DNA of 64,000 nucleotides, from the NCBI GenBank assembly GCA_034509495.1, contig CM067510.1:29147889-29211888 (forward strand), read 5' to 3'. The notes beneath the pieces were generated by a model. The model had not been told where the DNA came from, did not search any database, and worked only from the letters and a program-made list of their open reading frames with translations. The DNA is from Acestrorhynchus altus (lineage: Eukaryota > Chordata > Actinopteri > Characiformes > Acestrorhynchidae). The first letter of the stretch is position 1, and every line of letters starts with the position of its first letter. Both the position numbers and the translations under genes were made by a program. Of this stretch, positions 30,084 through 42,000 are shown piece by piece.

Positions 30084-32754
30084 GTGTCTATGGGTTTCTG
30101 AGGAAAGCAGTGGGTCTATATAGTGTTTGAGCCCCCAAACTGACATGAGGACCTGCATTGTTTTTGTCTGCAATGCATGCACAAGCCCATGCCTGTGACA
30201 GAGCATTTATCATTTATAATTAATTATTATTTATAAATGACATCTGTTTATATGCCTATAAACAGAGCTCATTTAAGTCGTTTGCTTCAGAAGCAGGGGA
30301 ACCTGTTTGACAGGTAAATATTTAATTCCAGGCAATAATAGGAAAAGTTTATGTGCATTACCCACCATGGCCTGTAGATGGCCCCAAAGCCATTCACTGT
30401 TCTCTCTCCAAGCCCATTATAAAGACCTGTTGCATTATTTAATGGACACTTTATGCTTGATGATCGTTTGTTTTGACCTTAAATACAATATCCTTAAATA
30501 CAAAGACATCTCAGTCAACAGTGTTGACGTGTATTGTGACGTCAGTCTGGTAAAAGGCTGAGATGCATGACTGTGCAACATGACGGGGGGGCAGAAAGCA
30601 ACAGAGGAACAGTACTCTGCACACGGGATCACATCTCTTTGCCAAAAGTCACAGATGATTATGAACCTGGAACTGAAAAATGAATTATTGAAGTAATTGG
30701 GTGGCCTGTGCTACAGAGGCATCCAAGGTAATCTATGCCAGCCATTGCCTGTGTCTGAACCTGGAAAACAGACTCGATGCCTCACTGCCTCACTGCCCAT
30801 GGTGTCTCATAAGTTTAATGATGAATGTCACAGTAACTGATTCACGAAGGCAACATTTCATCCTGATGTTGCCAAGGTATCGACAGCTCACTGGTCCGAT
30901 TCAGACATGCGTTGGTGTCTTCATGCCTAAGAATAAATGCCGTGTTTCTTCCATATCAGACTCAGTTATGAAGCTTCAATGTCCTTCCATTAAAGCAAGA
31001 AATTACAAATTTATGCTGGAATGGCAACGATAGTCATGAAATATAGTCCTAAACTGACCCAGAAACATTGTTTAACATATTACGCTGGCTGGAGTAAACA
31101 AAAGCATGACACCATCCTAAAACAAAGCATGATCCTGAAGTTGAGCAGAAAGTGGACTGCATGACACTTCTTTAACCATAACAAATGAACCTGTTTCTGT
31201 TTGACATTAAAGGTAAGTGAGCACACATGCCCACCCACAGTTGCCCCACTAGCTATTAGAGAAACTACATATTTTATCATATAATCAGAGCTCTTTTAAC
31301 TTGTTTGCTTCAGAAGCAGGGAAACCTGTTTAACCTTATGTGGGATCTGAATGTAGCATTAGAGTTCCTGACTCTAAAGTCTTTTTTAAGGGGTTGGCAG
31401 GTATCCCTGACTAACCCAGAAAAGACAGAAAACCAGCACAACCCACAAGAAGAATTTAATCAGAAATGAATCTGATGACAGGTTTCACACTGGATCCAAC
31501 TAACATGGCGCATGACCTAAAATATCCTTTGTGTCTATGACCCATTAAAGATTTACATTTTATCTAGCTAACCTGAACTGATGACGCAAAGAGAATGGCA
31601 TGGATGTGTGGATGGTAGTGGTTCTGTGTTTGTTTTTATTATTATTCTTTTATAGATTGTTTTACGGTGCATATAAATCACAATACAAAAACTTGTATGT
31701 CCAAATAGTCTATCAGTGATCAGCTTCTTTCTGAATAGGGTTATGGTTGAAGGCAGGAATACCTCTTGGACAGGATGCCAGTCCATCACACACTCAGGAG
31801 GCAATTTAGCTTGGCCAATTCACCTACCATGTACATTTATTGGGTGTGGGAGATAACCAGAGGAAACCTGTGCGGACACAGAGAGAACATACAGGCAGCG
31901 AACTGAGTGGGGATCAAACCCACAACCCCAGGCTCCTGGAGCTGTGTGACGCACACACGAACTGCAGCACCACCCACATAATCCAAACATCATCTTGTAT
32001 TCTGGTTGTGCTTCAGTAGACCTCACCATCAGAGACTTAAGATGCATCTTAACAAGTAACGTGTAAAGTGACAGTAGATCTAGTACTGCAGCCTAGATGG
32101 ATGTTTTTAACCAATCAGCAACACTGTTTATATTATTCTCATAATCCCTGCATTTTTCACTCCCTTACTGCAGATACAGCTGTTTATTCTGTCTGAAGTC
32201 TTAGTCCTGTTGTGTCATATTGCAGTTTTCAATAAAAATGTTGTGCCCCTCCACTGTTTCTAATTTTGTGGGTGAGTTGGACCTGAGGGCGAGTGGGTGA
32301 GTTGGTCTCTGCACAACTTAATGGTGATTTAGTAACATAATATATCAACAAACAGCTACCTGACATACTGTACATGATCTGAGATACACAACAGCTTCTT
32401 GGGTCTGGGAGAGTGAGGACATGGCTGGTCTAGATGACCTTTGGAAGTCTTTGGTAACTCAAAGTCTTTCCAATATCTCAGTAAATTAGTCCTCACTTCT
32501 GGATCCATTATCTTCTATGATTTGTGACCAAGGGAGGTGGACTGCCTTAGGATGTTACACATTTCCATCTCTCTTCTCTGTGGTTGGTGCAGCTCTTTGC
32601 CATTGCTGCAATGTGAAAGGTTGTAGGAACATTCTTTACAATGAAAGTGACCAATTACAGGCACACCTTTGTATGTAAGGGTGAAGGAGGTGTTCTGTAG
32701 GTTGTGTGGAAAAGTGAGAGATCTTGTAGATTTTGTCACCCTGAGCCTGGAAGG
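30084..32754. other. Intergenic DNA upstream of zcchc24
   Basis: No gene recognised; the plus-strand frame at 30,701-31,033 (110 codons) shows no known domain and no splice context. A near-identical 46-bp sequence occurs at 30,263 and again at 31,286 in direct orientation. A dispersed fish repeat lies at about 31,740-31,960. Confidence 0.45.
31740..31960 (+). repeat. Dispersed fish repeat (GGACAGGATGCCAGTCCATC family)
   Basis: It carries the words GGACAGGATGCCAGTCCATC, GGAGGCAATTTAGCTTGGCC, GAGAACATACAGGCAGCGAA and GGGGATCAAACCCACAACCC in the usual order for a very common fish interspersed repeat. I cannot assign it to a named class from sequence alone. Confidence 0.6.
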
Positions 32755-32826
32755 AAAAGCTTACAGCACTTCATTACTTCATTCCCAGGAGGCCTCCCAT
32801 CCAAGTACTAACCAGGTCAATAGCAG
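32755..32826 (-). pseudogene. 5S rRNA-derived fragment (3' half)
   Basis: The minus strand reads CCTGGTTAGTACTTGGATGG, GAG, then CCTGGGAAT and, after an insertion of about 9 bp, GTGCTGTAAGCTTTT. That is the 3' half of a vertebrate 5S rRNA gene including its T-run terminator. The 5' half with the A box is not recognisable; a (CT)n tract lies there instead. It could be a 5S pseudogene or the remains of a 5S-headed SINE. Confidence 0.75.
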
Positions 32827-34530
32827 GAGCTCTCTCTCGCTCTCTCGCTCTCTCTCTCTTGGCAGTGTTATCCACAACAAAGCCATGAAAACTCTTGTCA
32901 GAAAGGTCTTCTTTACTGCATGTGAAAAAGAAAAGTGCTCTTCTGTGTGAGGAGCAAGCAGCTAATACATGCATTGCTGTATCTGATCCACTCCTTTATT
33001 TACACACCAATCATAGCTATTTACATATTATACATTATACAGAGGAAAGAACTGACATGGAAAACAAAAGGGAAAGACAAAAGGGTCAGTCAGTAGTAAT
33101 TCACAGTATCTGATTAAGCAAATGACCTCCATGCAGTACCTCAGTGGAGGTGTTGCCCCCAGAACATACCGATATTGCTGTGGGTAAAACAAAAGTGACA
33201 ATATGATTACCGTCAACATATACAGTAGACATATTACAATAGAGTAATAAAATTAGAATAATAATATAGTATAAGTTACACAGTCACGGTAGTTCTAACA
33301 TGCATGTCCATCAATTGTTAATATTGTCTTCTCTCTTTCCACAGGTTTAGGCTCCTCTGTCCCTCAACAAGGATGGACTCTCTAGAGTAGATAAAAGCTT
33401 AGAGTTTCTATCCAACACTTTTCTACACAGGTGCAGAATCTACAGGTGCACAGTAAAATATATATGTATAGATTCTACTAAAGAGAGCAGTTTGTAATTA
33501 GTTTGATTCGTTAGATTGCACTTCATATTTGGAATAAATAGGATCTACATTTAACAGCACACTATTTAGTAGCACAATAAAAGACACAAGTTAGTTCCTA
33601 ACAATTTCTAATGCATTAAACAAATAATTATTATAAAAATGTGAATAACAGCAACATGATTGTCAGTAAGCAATTCCTTACGCACTTCATATTTATATCT
33701 ATTCAATGAATATGACAAAGAACTCATTGTGAATTCAGGGAGGGTTAGCTTATTAAAATATATATCGTCACACATGGGACTTAACTTCAGCTTTGTTACA
33801 GCAAGTCAATAAACGTATAGAACCTCCACCTCAATAGTGTTTCTGTGCCTTAATACCAGAGGAAAAGGCTCGACGTTTCTTCTGCCAGTTAAGTACATGG
33901 CCAAAATATTCCTGCAGACCCTTATTTGTGCTGCAGCACGAAGGACACGGCCAATATGCAAATACATTTTTGCATGCAGTAGATCTGATTAATTTACTGA
34001 CCCCATGAATATTTTAGTGTACATACATGTAAGTGAAATGCACTAGACTACTGGTGATGTGCATGGCGGTACCCTTCATCATCATAGTCATTATTATTGG
34101 CCCTACAAATGTAATTCCATATTTTTCATCTTCCATACTATTGACCATATTCTCCTCATTCCACCATTTTCTGTCCTGAAATGTAAATGAGGATACATTT
34201 GGGCATGCTCTTTGCTCCATTCCTACCCATCCCATATCCGTTTCTTTTGTTATTCTCATGATTGTAAACATATTTTTGTTTGTAAAAAAATTGGTTCATC
34301 TATCACTTAAAATTGCAATACAATACATTAAAATTTGTGGGAGTAATGTGGAAAAATTTAGAAACATTTAAGGGGTATGAATACTTTTTTAAGGCACTAT
34401 AAACTTTGTACTCAGTTTGAGGAGAGCTGAATTGTCTTAAACTGTGATTTAATTAAATTAAATTAAATATCTCTAAACAAACCATGCAAAACATATACTG
34501 CACGAAATATTCAATACACATGTGAATCTA
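32827..34530. other. Intergenic DNA, no recognised gene
   Basis: (CT)n-like run at 32,828-32,860. A well-formed plus-strand splice acceptor (pyrimidine tract then CCACAG) ends at 33,344. A minus-strand frame at about 33,832-33,975 reads LQEYFGHVLNWQKKRRAFSS with a nearby CPSCC, but no family is recognised. Open frames are short. Confidence 0.35.
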
Positions 34531-35061
34531 CAGGGGTTGGACAATGAAACTGAAACACCTGGTTTTAGACCACAATAATTGATTAGTTTGGTGAACTAGT
34601 GCGTCCTTTTGCGGCCAGTACAGTGTCAATTCGTCTTGGGAATGACATTTTTTGGATACAAACCGGGTTAACACCCCAAAATCCCTTTCAGACATCCCTT
34701 CCTCTTGCGTCCACAGTGAATCCTGTTGGATGTGGTTAGTCCTTCTTGGTGGTGCTGATGTTACCCTGGATACTGTGGCTCTTGATACATCACAAAGACT
34801 TGCTGTCTTGGTCACAGATGCGCCAGCAAGACGTGCACCAACAATTTGTCCTCTTTTGAACTCTGGTATGTCACCCATAATGTTGTGTGTTGCAATATTT
34901 TGAGCAAAACTGTGCTCTTACCTGCTGATTGAACCTTCACACTCTGCTCTTACTGGTTCAATGTGCAATTAATGAAGATTGGCCACCAGGCTGCTCCAAT
35001 TTAGCCATGAATCCTCCCACAATAACATGACAGGTGTTTCAGTTTCATTGTCCAACCCCTG
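34531..35061 (-). mobile_element. Deleted Tc1-like element with perfect ends
   Basis: CAGGGGTTGGACAATGAAAC and the bases after it (to GAAACACCTG) at the left are repeated as an exact inverted copy at the right; both ends are flanked by TA (34529-34530 and 35062-35063). The minus strand keeps only the N-terminal helix-turn-helix part of the transposase: FKRGQIVGARLAGASVTKTA, then VSRATVSRV. The catalytic domain is gone. Length is 531 bp. Confidence 0.88.
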
Positions 35062-36807
35062 TACTTGTTATTTTTCTCCTGAGATTAAAGTGTATAACAT
35101 TTATAAACAGCACTGATAAAATATCAACCTGTAAAGAGGTGTAAGGGAAATTTAACCTTTACTGGAATTCAACATTGTTACATTTATGAGTAACACGTTT
35201 GAGCAGGATTCACATGTAGGAGAATAAAAACCTCACCACTGAACATTGTTCCTGGAAAATGAAATATTATTGGCATATTTGTGTCTAAGACCTTTCTCTG
35301 ACCTTTTTTGTTCACAGATGTCTATATAAGTCAGCTGATCTCACAGGGGGACAGAGACCCATGTAACCTGCTGATATAATTGCTGCTTGTTGCAATTTGA
35401 CCCTTATACTTTTGTGTGACTGGTCTCATGACTGATCATATTTTCACCACAGAGGAAACAGCAGAGATATAAGGTATTAGCCATACATAAAAAGGGTAAC
35501 ATACATGAAAGTATTTAACATTTATCTTATTTATAATAAAGTTTTGTATAATAAATTAATAAAATGAAATAGAAAAAACATATCATTCACACATACCAAT
35601 AAATAGAACATGTATGCACCACACAATGTGAGTGTATCATGGCATAATGCTTTCTGTCTTTAGTATCAGCTAAAACCACAGGCATGTGTGGTAGTCGAAT
35701 TAGTTGATTGTAGGTTGATGAAATACAAACAAAAATACAAACTGTTAAAATAAAGTGTTGCCAAAATGATTATGCACTGTCAACACTCTTTTATCTATAA
35801 AAACAGCTGGAAAAATAAACAATCGACTGGCACAATTCTGATTTTCAGTGGTAGAGACACCTCATGACATTTGAAGCACATGTCAAGCTTCTTCATCCTT
35901 CACCTGAAGAGTCTATCTCTGACGTATTGAGTGCGGGATCCTTTATTTTTCTTAATTTTGTCTTAATCGTCTTGACCATTTAATGCTTGTTGTAAGAAAT
36001 CACTTTGAATTTGAACAGACAATAGATCACCACACACAAGAGCAAGGCATCAAATGTTACAAATACAAAATGTGTTAGGATTTATTAAGATTCTGGTTAA
36101 ACTTTTTGGCCATTTGTCCTTCATGCTTGTTTTAAGTGATATGACGTTAATAAATGACCATTAAAATGTATTTATTTATTTTATTTAATCAGGGAAATTA
36201 CAACCCCTTACATAAACAAAACGGCACATCAAAATATTTAATCATAAACATTTTAACATTCAAATGTCAGTGGAGTGTGAGACCCTAACAGTGGAGTGTG
36301 AGACCCTAAAAGACCACACTCCTAAAAATACTCCTAAAAATTCAGGCAAAACCATTGAAGAACCATTTATTGTACTTAAATGGTTGAATTTGCATTCTTC
36401 TACACTGTGGTGTGCTGGGGAGGCAGCATCAGGAAGAGAGACACACTGTGGCTGGACAAGCTTGCCGGGTAGGCCAGGTGGGTGTTCGGAGTGGAGCTGG
36501 ACTCTCTCAAAAAACTGCTGACTATCATGGACAATGTCAGTCACCCATTACACACCGTAATCACAAAGCAGAGGAGCTTGTTTAGTGGAAGGCTGCGGTC
36601 ACTGAACTGCTCTATTAATCTTAAGACCTGATTATAGAGTCATGTTCTATTATTACATACGTGAACTGATCTCAATGTATACATACATCTGCATATTTAT
36701 TCATTTATGTATCTTTGGTTATACAATTTTACAGTTTCTGATTTACTCATTAATATCCTTAACTTTATAAATATATATTTTGCATCTTTGCACCAAAGAT
36801 AAACCAG

Positions 36808-36846
<39 letters not shown>

Positions 36847-38216
36847 TAGAACCATAACACTACACAAACATTCTTTCAACATTTTAAAAGATTCTTTTAA
36901 TTGGAATCAACTTACATACATCATCTCAATTATTATTCATGTATATGTCACATATTGCACTTTGACACCTTTACAAAACTAAGACAGAGTGAAGTTCAGC
37001 TCCTGCTGGTTTATTATTGAAGAAACCGAATGATATCGAGGCCATTTGTTTAATATACTGTTTTTTAAACTGGTGTAAATGGCTTCATCACTGACGACTC
37101 CACTACTGTCATTTGGCTGTTCCCTCATTCCCTTTCGAAAAATGAATCACTTTTTACAGTAATTGTAGTTACAGTAACACAGTAAATAATAAAAAAGTTA
37201 AAATGTCTCACTGTAGGCATTTAAACGTTAGTCTTTGGTTGATTGTAACGGTGAGACTCATCTCTACAAAAATGTTAGAAAATGATTACAGTCTATATTG
37301 CACAGTATTCCAGCATGCACACACATTTGCCCACACAGAACTCTTGGTAGCAGGTGAATATCATCTACGGTGGTGCTTGAAATTTTGTGAATCCGTTTTT
37401 TTATATTTTAGGTCAAATTTATGCAGAAATAAAAAAAAAAAAATAGGGTTCACAAACTGGAGCACCACTGTACATCTGGTTCAAAAGTGAGAAAGTTTCA
37501 CTAATGTGGAATAAATTCTGCAATTAAATCTTAAGGCACCTTCGATCTAAGGCATCTTTTCACACTTCACATTACAAAACATTACCGACTGTTTCTTCAT
37601 GCAGTCTTCTAATGAATTACTGGACAGGTTCGAACAAACCAGCCGAAACACTGACCCAAATTCGCCCACTGCTTGGCTTCAGCGATTGCCGCCCAATTAT
37701 TCAGCCTATCTCATGAAAGAGCTGTTGTTGCTCCTCGGAGCACATTCTCCAACAAAGCTCTTGGAATGGCACGAAGGACATTTTGCATTGATAACGTTGG
37801 CCATAGAAATTCAAATCAGTCCTTTATCTGGATCTTATAAAAAGGAGAGATAGCATCCAATACAACTGAACAAAGAGCAGGAGGCAATAGCTTTTATCGT
37901 GGCAGCCCTGATGTGGACGTAACAATGAGTGAGCTATGCGTTAGGAGGAAACTCTATTCCCAGCAGATGAGGGGAGTAACCACATTCCTTTCCAACACAA
38001 ACACAATTCCTGAGTAAGTTTACCAAGGTTTACACTGTCCCAGGTTAAACAGTCAATAAATACAAGTTAAAAAAAAGGAAGGGAAAAAAAAAACAGACTT
38101 CTTGCTTTCACCTGCCACACCTTTCGGCCGAGCTAGGCCAACACCAGCACCAGTACAATGTTAGATTTTTTTTTCTTCCACAGCTTATTTCACAGCCCTT
38201 GTTATGCAGTGTATGA
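35062..38216. other. Intergenic DNA and downstream flank of the sialyltransferase
   Basis: Mostly A+T-rich with no gene signal. A 19-20 bp direct duplication (GTGGAGTGTGAGACCCTAA) occurs at about 36,270-36,308. A dispersed-repeat piece with GACAATGTCAGTCACCCATT lies at 36,420-36,600, and (TG)n at 36,814-36,845. The 84-codon frame at 37,599-37,853 has no recognisable domain. The 3' UTR of the sialyltransferase should lie in the right part, but I could not choose a poly(A) site. Confidence 0.4.
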
Positions 38217-38387
38217 TCAACTTCGCATGTACAGCTTTATCAGTCCTGCCTGGTGCAGCTGCTGCCATAGTGTCAGCTCCAACCGCAGGTCATGGTTGGC
38301 ATAGAAATGTACTGGACTGTGGGTTTTGTCGTAGTAGTGGTCCGAATACTTGATGTAGTCAGGTGTCATGAAGCCGTATGCGTTCAC
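38217..38387 (-). CDS. Sialyltransferase exon 9 (motifs III and VS, stop)
   Basis: Acceptor CTAAAAG before 38387; 56 codons VNAYGFMTPDYIKYSDHYYD to LIKLYMRS, then TGA at 38217-38219. It holds the motif III His-Tyr pair and the H-x4-E of motif VS (HDLRLE) with the catalytic His. Confidence 0.93.
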   Translation of the reverse strand: MNAYGFMTPDYIKYSDHYYDKTHSPVHFYANHDLRLELTLWQQLHQAGLIKLYMRS

Positions 38388-39040
38388 CTTTTAGGATAGA
38401 CAAGAAAGACTGATTTTTTTTAGAGCAGTTAAATGGTTCTATAACGTTCATATTTGCCACTAAACATGAACAGTGTATTAAAAAATGATTTCACTGTGAA
38501 TCCTTGCCAGGTTATTGCTATTATATTTACATTTATGCTATTTGGCAGATGCTCATATCCAGAGTGACTTGCAAAAGTGCTTTGCTGTTCACACAGAAAT
38601 ATCCTTAGCTAGTTTGTATTGGCTAGAATCCAGAGAGTTAGGTTAAGAGCTGAGACTTCCGTAGCCAATGCTCGCATATTACACTTTATCACACAAGACA
38701 GTATAATTCCATGTCTTAATGAGTTAAATGCTCTTCAAAGAAATGGTGAGGACCAGTGGTTCCAGGAATGTACCGCAGTTCAGCCTTGCTGGGGGTGATA
38801 TTGTAATATCGAACTCTAAGCTGAACAAATCAGACGTTATGTCCTAATATCTAGACTTTAGAATTTAGAAGTAAACGGTATGTTATTGTGAAAATACACT
38901 CGAGAAGAAAGATTTTACAGAACACATGGCTGGAATTTCAATGCGATTATTATTTAATAAAACACAAACAGTGGCTGTGGCCAAAATGGGTCCTGATTCC
39001 CTCATTAGTACTGCACTATATAGAGATAGACAGATGAATT

Positions 39041-39078
<38 letters not shown>

Positions 39079-42000
39079 CAGCTATATGAGTACACGTCAT
39101 CAGCTCTGTTCCCTTCACAGTAATGAGACTCAGAGTTGCGTTCTCCTCCCTACTCAGCTCATGTATTGAACTACAACATTTACTATAAATTACCAGTGAA
39201 CTGTGGGAGATTATGCCCTCAAAATCATTTGAATTCAACTTCAGGATCAAGACAAACAGAAGAAAATGGTTGACACACTCATTAATGCCCTAAAAATAAT
39301 AGATTCAAATCTGTTTTGTATTTTTTAAATACCATTATATATGTTTAGGTAATTCAATTGTATTTTTTTTTTTATATCAGCACATGTCTTTATCAGCAGT
39401 GTTCGGTCATTTGCAAAAAATTGGGCAACATACTGAAGTGCACTGTACAATATAACTGTCCATGTCTATGCGTTGTTCTTCAGTGTGTAATCCCAAAAGT
39501 TTAATTTGCCACCATACACGCACACCTTCTGGCAACATGGCAATAAAAGGGTGAAAAAGATAAGGACTTCATTCTCCACCACTTTCACAGATGCTTTCAT
39601 GGTTAAATATTAAGAGAAAAACACACTTGTGGTCAGTTTTATGTATCAGAAGTTGCAGTATGCAGGGGTTGATCATTCACAGGATGGTTTTAAATGCACA
39701 GCTGTTAAAATACTATGGTTAACACGTTTAAAAACAGTGAACAGATTTAACACAGTCGATAGCCTGTTCCCTTTTCACTACAGCCCACATTTACTGTGTA
39801 TAATTATGAAGGGGTAAATTTGATTATTACAATATATTTATTGCTATAATTAACTTTGAAAACACAATAGTACCAATGGCTGCTCACTCTGAAAGCTCAA
39901 GTAGATCTGACAGAAAAAAAAGAGAGATCTCACCTGGTCACAGGTATGAAGAGCTGCCAGAAGCATCACAGCCCCCGTTGATGGTCTGTAGATGTCTTTA
40001 TATCTGGTGTTGAGCATGTGTGAATGCAGAAACCTGCAGCACAACACAAGGAATCAGCAGCAGCTTTAGGATTCCACTTATTATTCACATAGTGTATATT
40101 CATATTCAGTGTGCGACACTGATATGTGAAACAGCACTTTTACTTTTAACAGTGATTAGTCAGTGTTGAGTTCAGGAACTTTAGGAAGCTATTCAATTTG
40201 AAACCGTGGAACCTCTTAAGGTGCTTCGAGAAACCTTCATTAAAAGGACAAGGGTTTCTTGAAGGTTCCTGGAAGCACCTTAAGAGGTTCGTCCATAGTT
40301 ATGAATTGAAGAACCTCCAGAAGTTCCTTAAGGATTCAGGATATATGGTCATTCGCATCCCATGTGGTACATGAATGAAATTATGATCTCAATGTTCGAG
40401 TTAAACACAAAAATAAACAGTATATAAAAATATAGGAAACAGTTGATAATAAATAAAACACATTTACAATAAATAACAGTAATAATAATAGTTGTGAATA
40501 GATGGGTATGAATATATATGAACAGCTTATGAGTCAAAGGAAGGAAACACGGATCTTGTACTTTGTAGTTTTTGGTCTGTAATTGGTCTAAACTGTGCAG
40601 CGGACTTCAGAACAGCAGTCCACTTACTAAAAAGGGTGCTACAGAGGGGTCTTAGAACAAAACCACAGATGTTCCACTTTTGGTTCCATAAAGAATCAAG
40701 TTTGTAATAGAGATCAGGTGTGTGTGTGAAGATAAGCGATAACATAAGATAATACATTATTAATCCCACAGGACAGAAGCACCAGAATATTCATATGTCT
40801 ATACAATATAATAATATACACTAATACGCAAGCAAAACTGAAATAAAATATAGAAATATAAAGTACTTGAGGAAAATATGGTTCCCTAGTGCGTATGTAT
40901 GTGGTGGTGAACAGTGACAGTTATATTGCACATAGTTCACAGGAAATAAATACATTTGCACAGACTCGTTCATGAAACCTTTGCACAAACATGAACATAA
41001 TAAACCTTAATGTGCATGAATCAGATTTCAGCTCATTTCATATGACCTCTGAACCTGAAGACATTTTGACTGTGGCATCGCTCAAAGAAACATTTGGGGA
41101 TCTAATAACGAGTGGCCTGCGAGTGAATATTCAGTAACAATGATATTATTAGAAAAGATCCAACAGAGGCGTGTTCTCTCACCTGTTTCTAAGGTAGCGG
41201 ATGAAGTCTGGATGGTACATTTTAAATTTCTCTACTGTTACGTCATCTCCAAAATAACGGGGAGGCCTGAGGAGAACGAATTTATATACACAGTCTCAAA
41301 ATCCGTCTCACAATGACGTCAAAACAGTACTGAGTCAGTGAAAGCATAACGTGGAGGATTATTACAGCACTGTGCAGGTAAAGATCCCTCTTCATTCTTC
41401 ACTGCTAGTCATTTAAATTTCAAACACAAGTTATTATTTATTAAGGAAATATGTTGGAAAATATTAGATCATTTTCTTGTATGAATAATAATTCACATTT
41501 GAATAAAAGGAATCCCTCAAACAGGGGTGAGAACTTATGAACTTCTTCGTTTTTATAGCAGGGACCTCAAACCCGGGACAGATCCAGGCCGCTGTGGCTG
41601 CAGGTTTTCATTCTAAACAACCAGCAGCAACAAATGATTCCACTCACCTAATCTATCAGCCAACCTTCAAACAATGGATCAGACGAGCTTCTGCTTGGTT
41701 GGAATGAAAACCTACAGCCACACCAACTCGTTTCTGACCCGGTTTGAGATCCCTGGTTTATAGTACGGCTCATCTTGAAGGCTTCTATTGTAAACAGGAC
41801 ATAGTTAAATAGACAAATACCAAATAACAAAACAATTACCGTTAGGTTATTATTATCTTAAGATTATTTTCTTCAGCCACTCATCCTTTTCTTATTTAGA
41901 TCCTTTATAAGAGTCATGTTTGTTGTATTTTATGATAAAATACATTTTATTTTTATATACCTTTTCATTACAGTTTAAGAGTTTATCAAATCTCCACTGT

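Noticed and set aside
30701..31033. 110-codon plus-strand frame
   Set aside because: No recognisable domain, no splice or promoter context; such a length is expected by chance in this much DNA.
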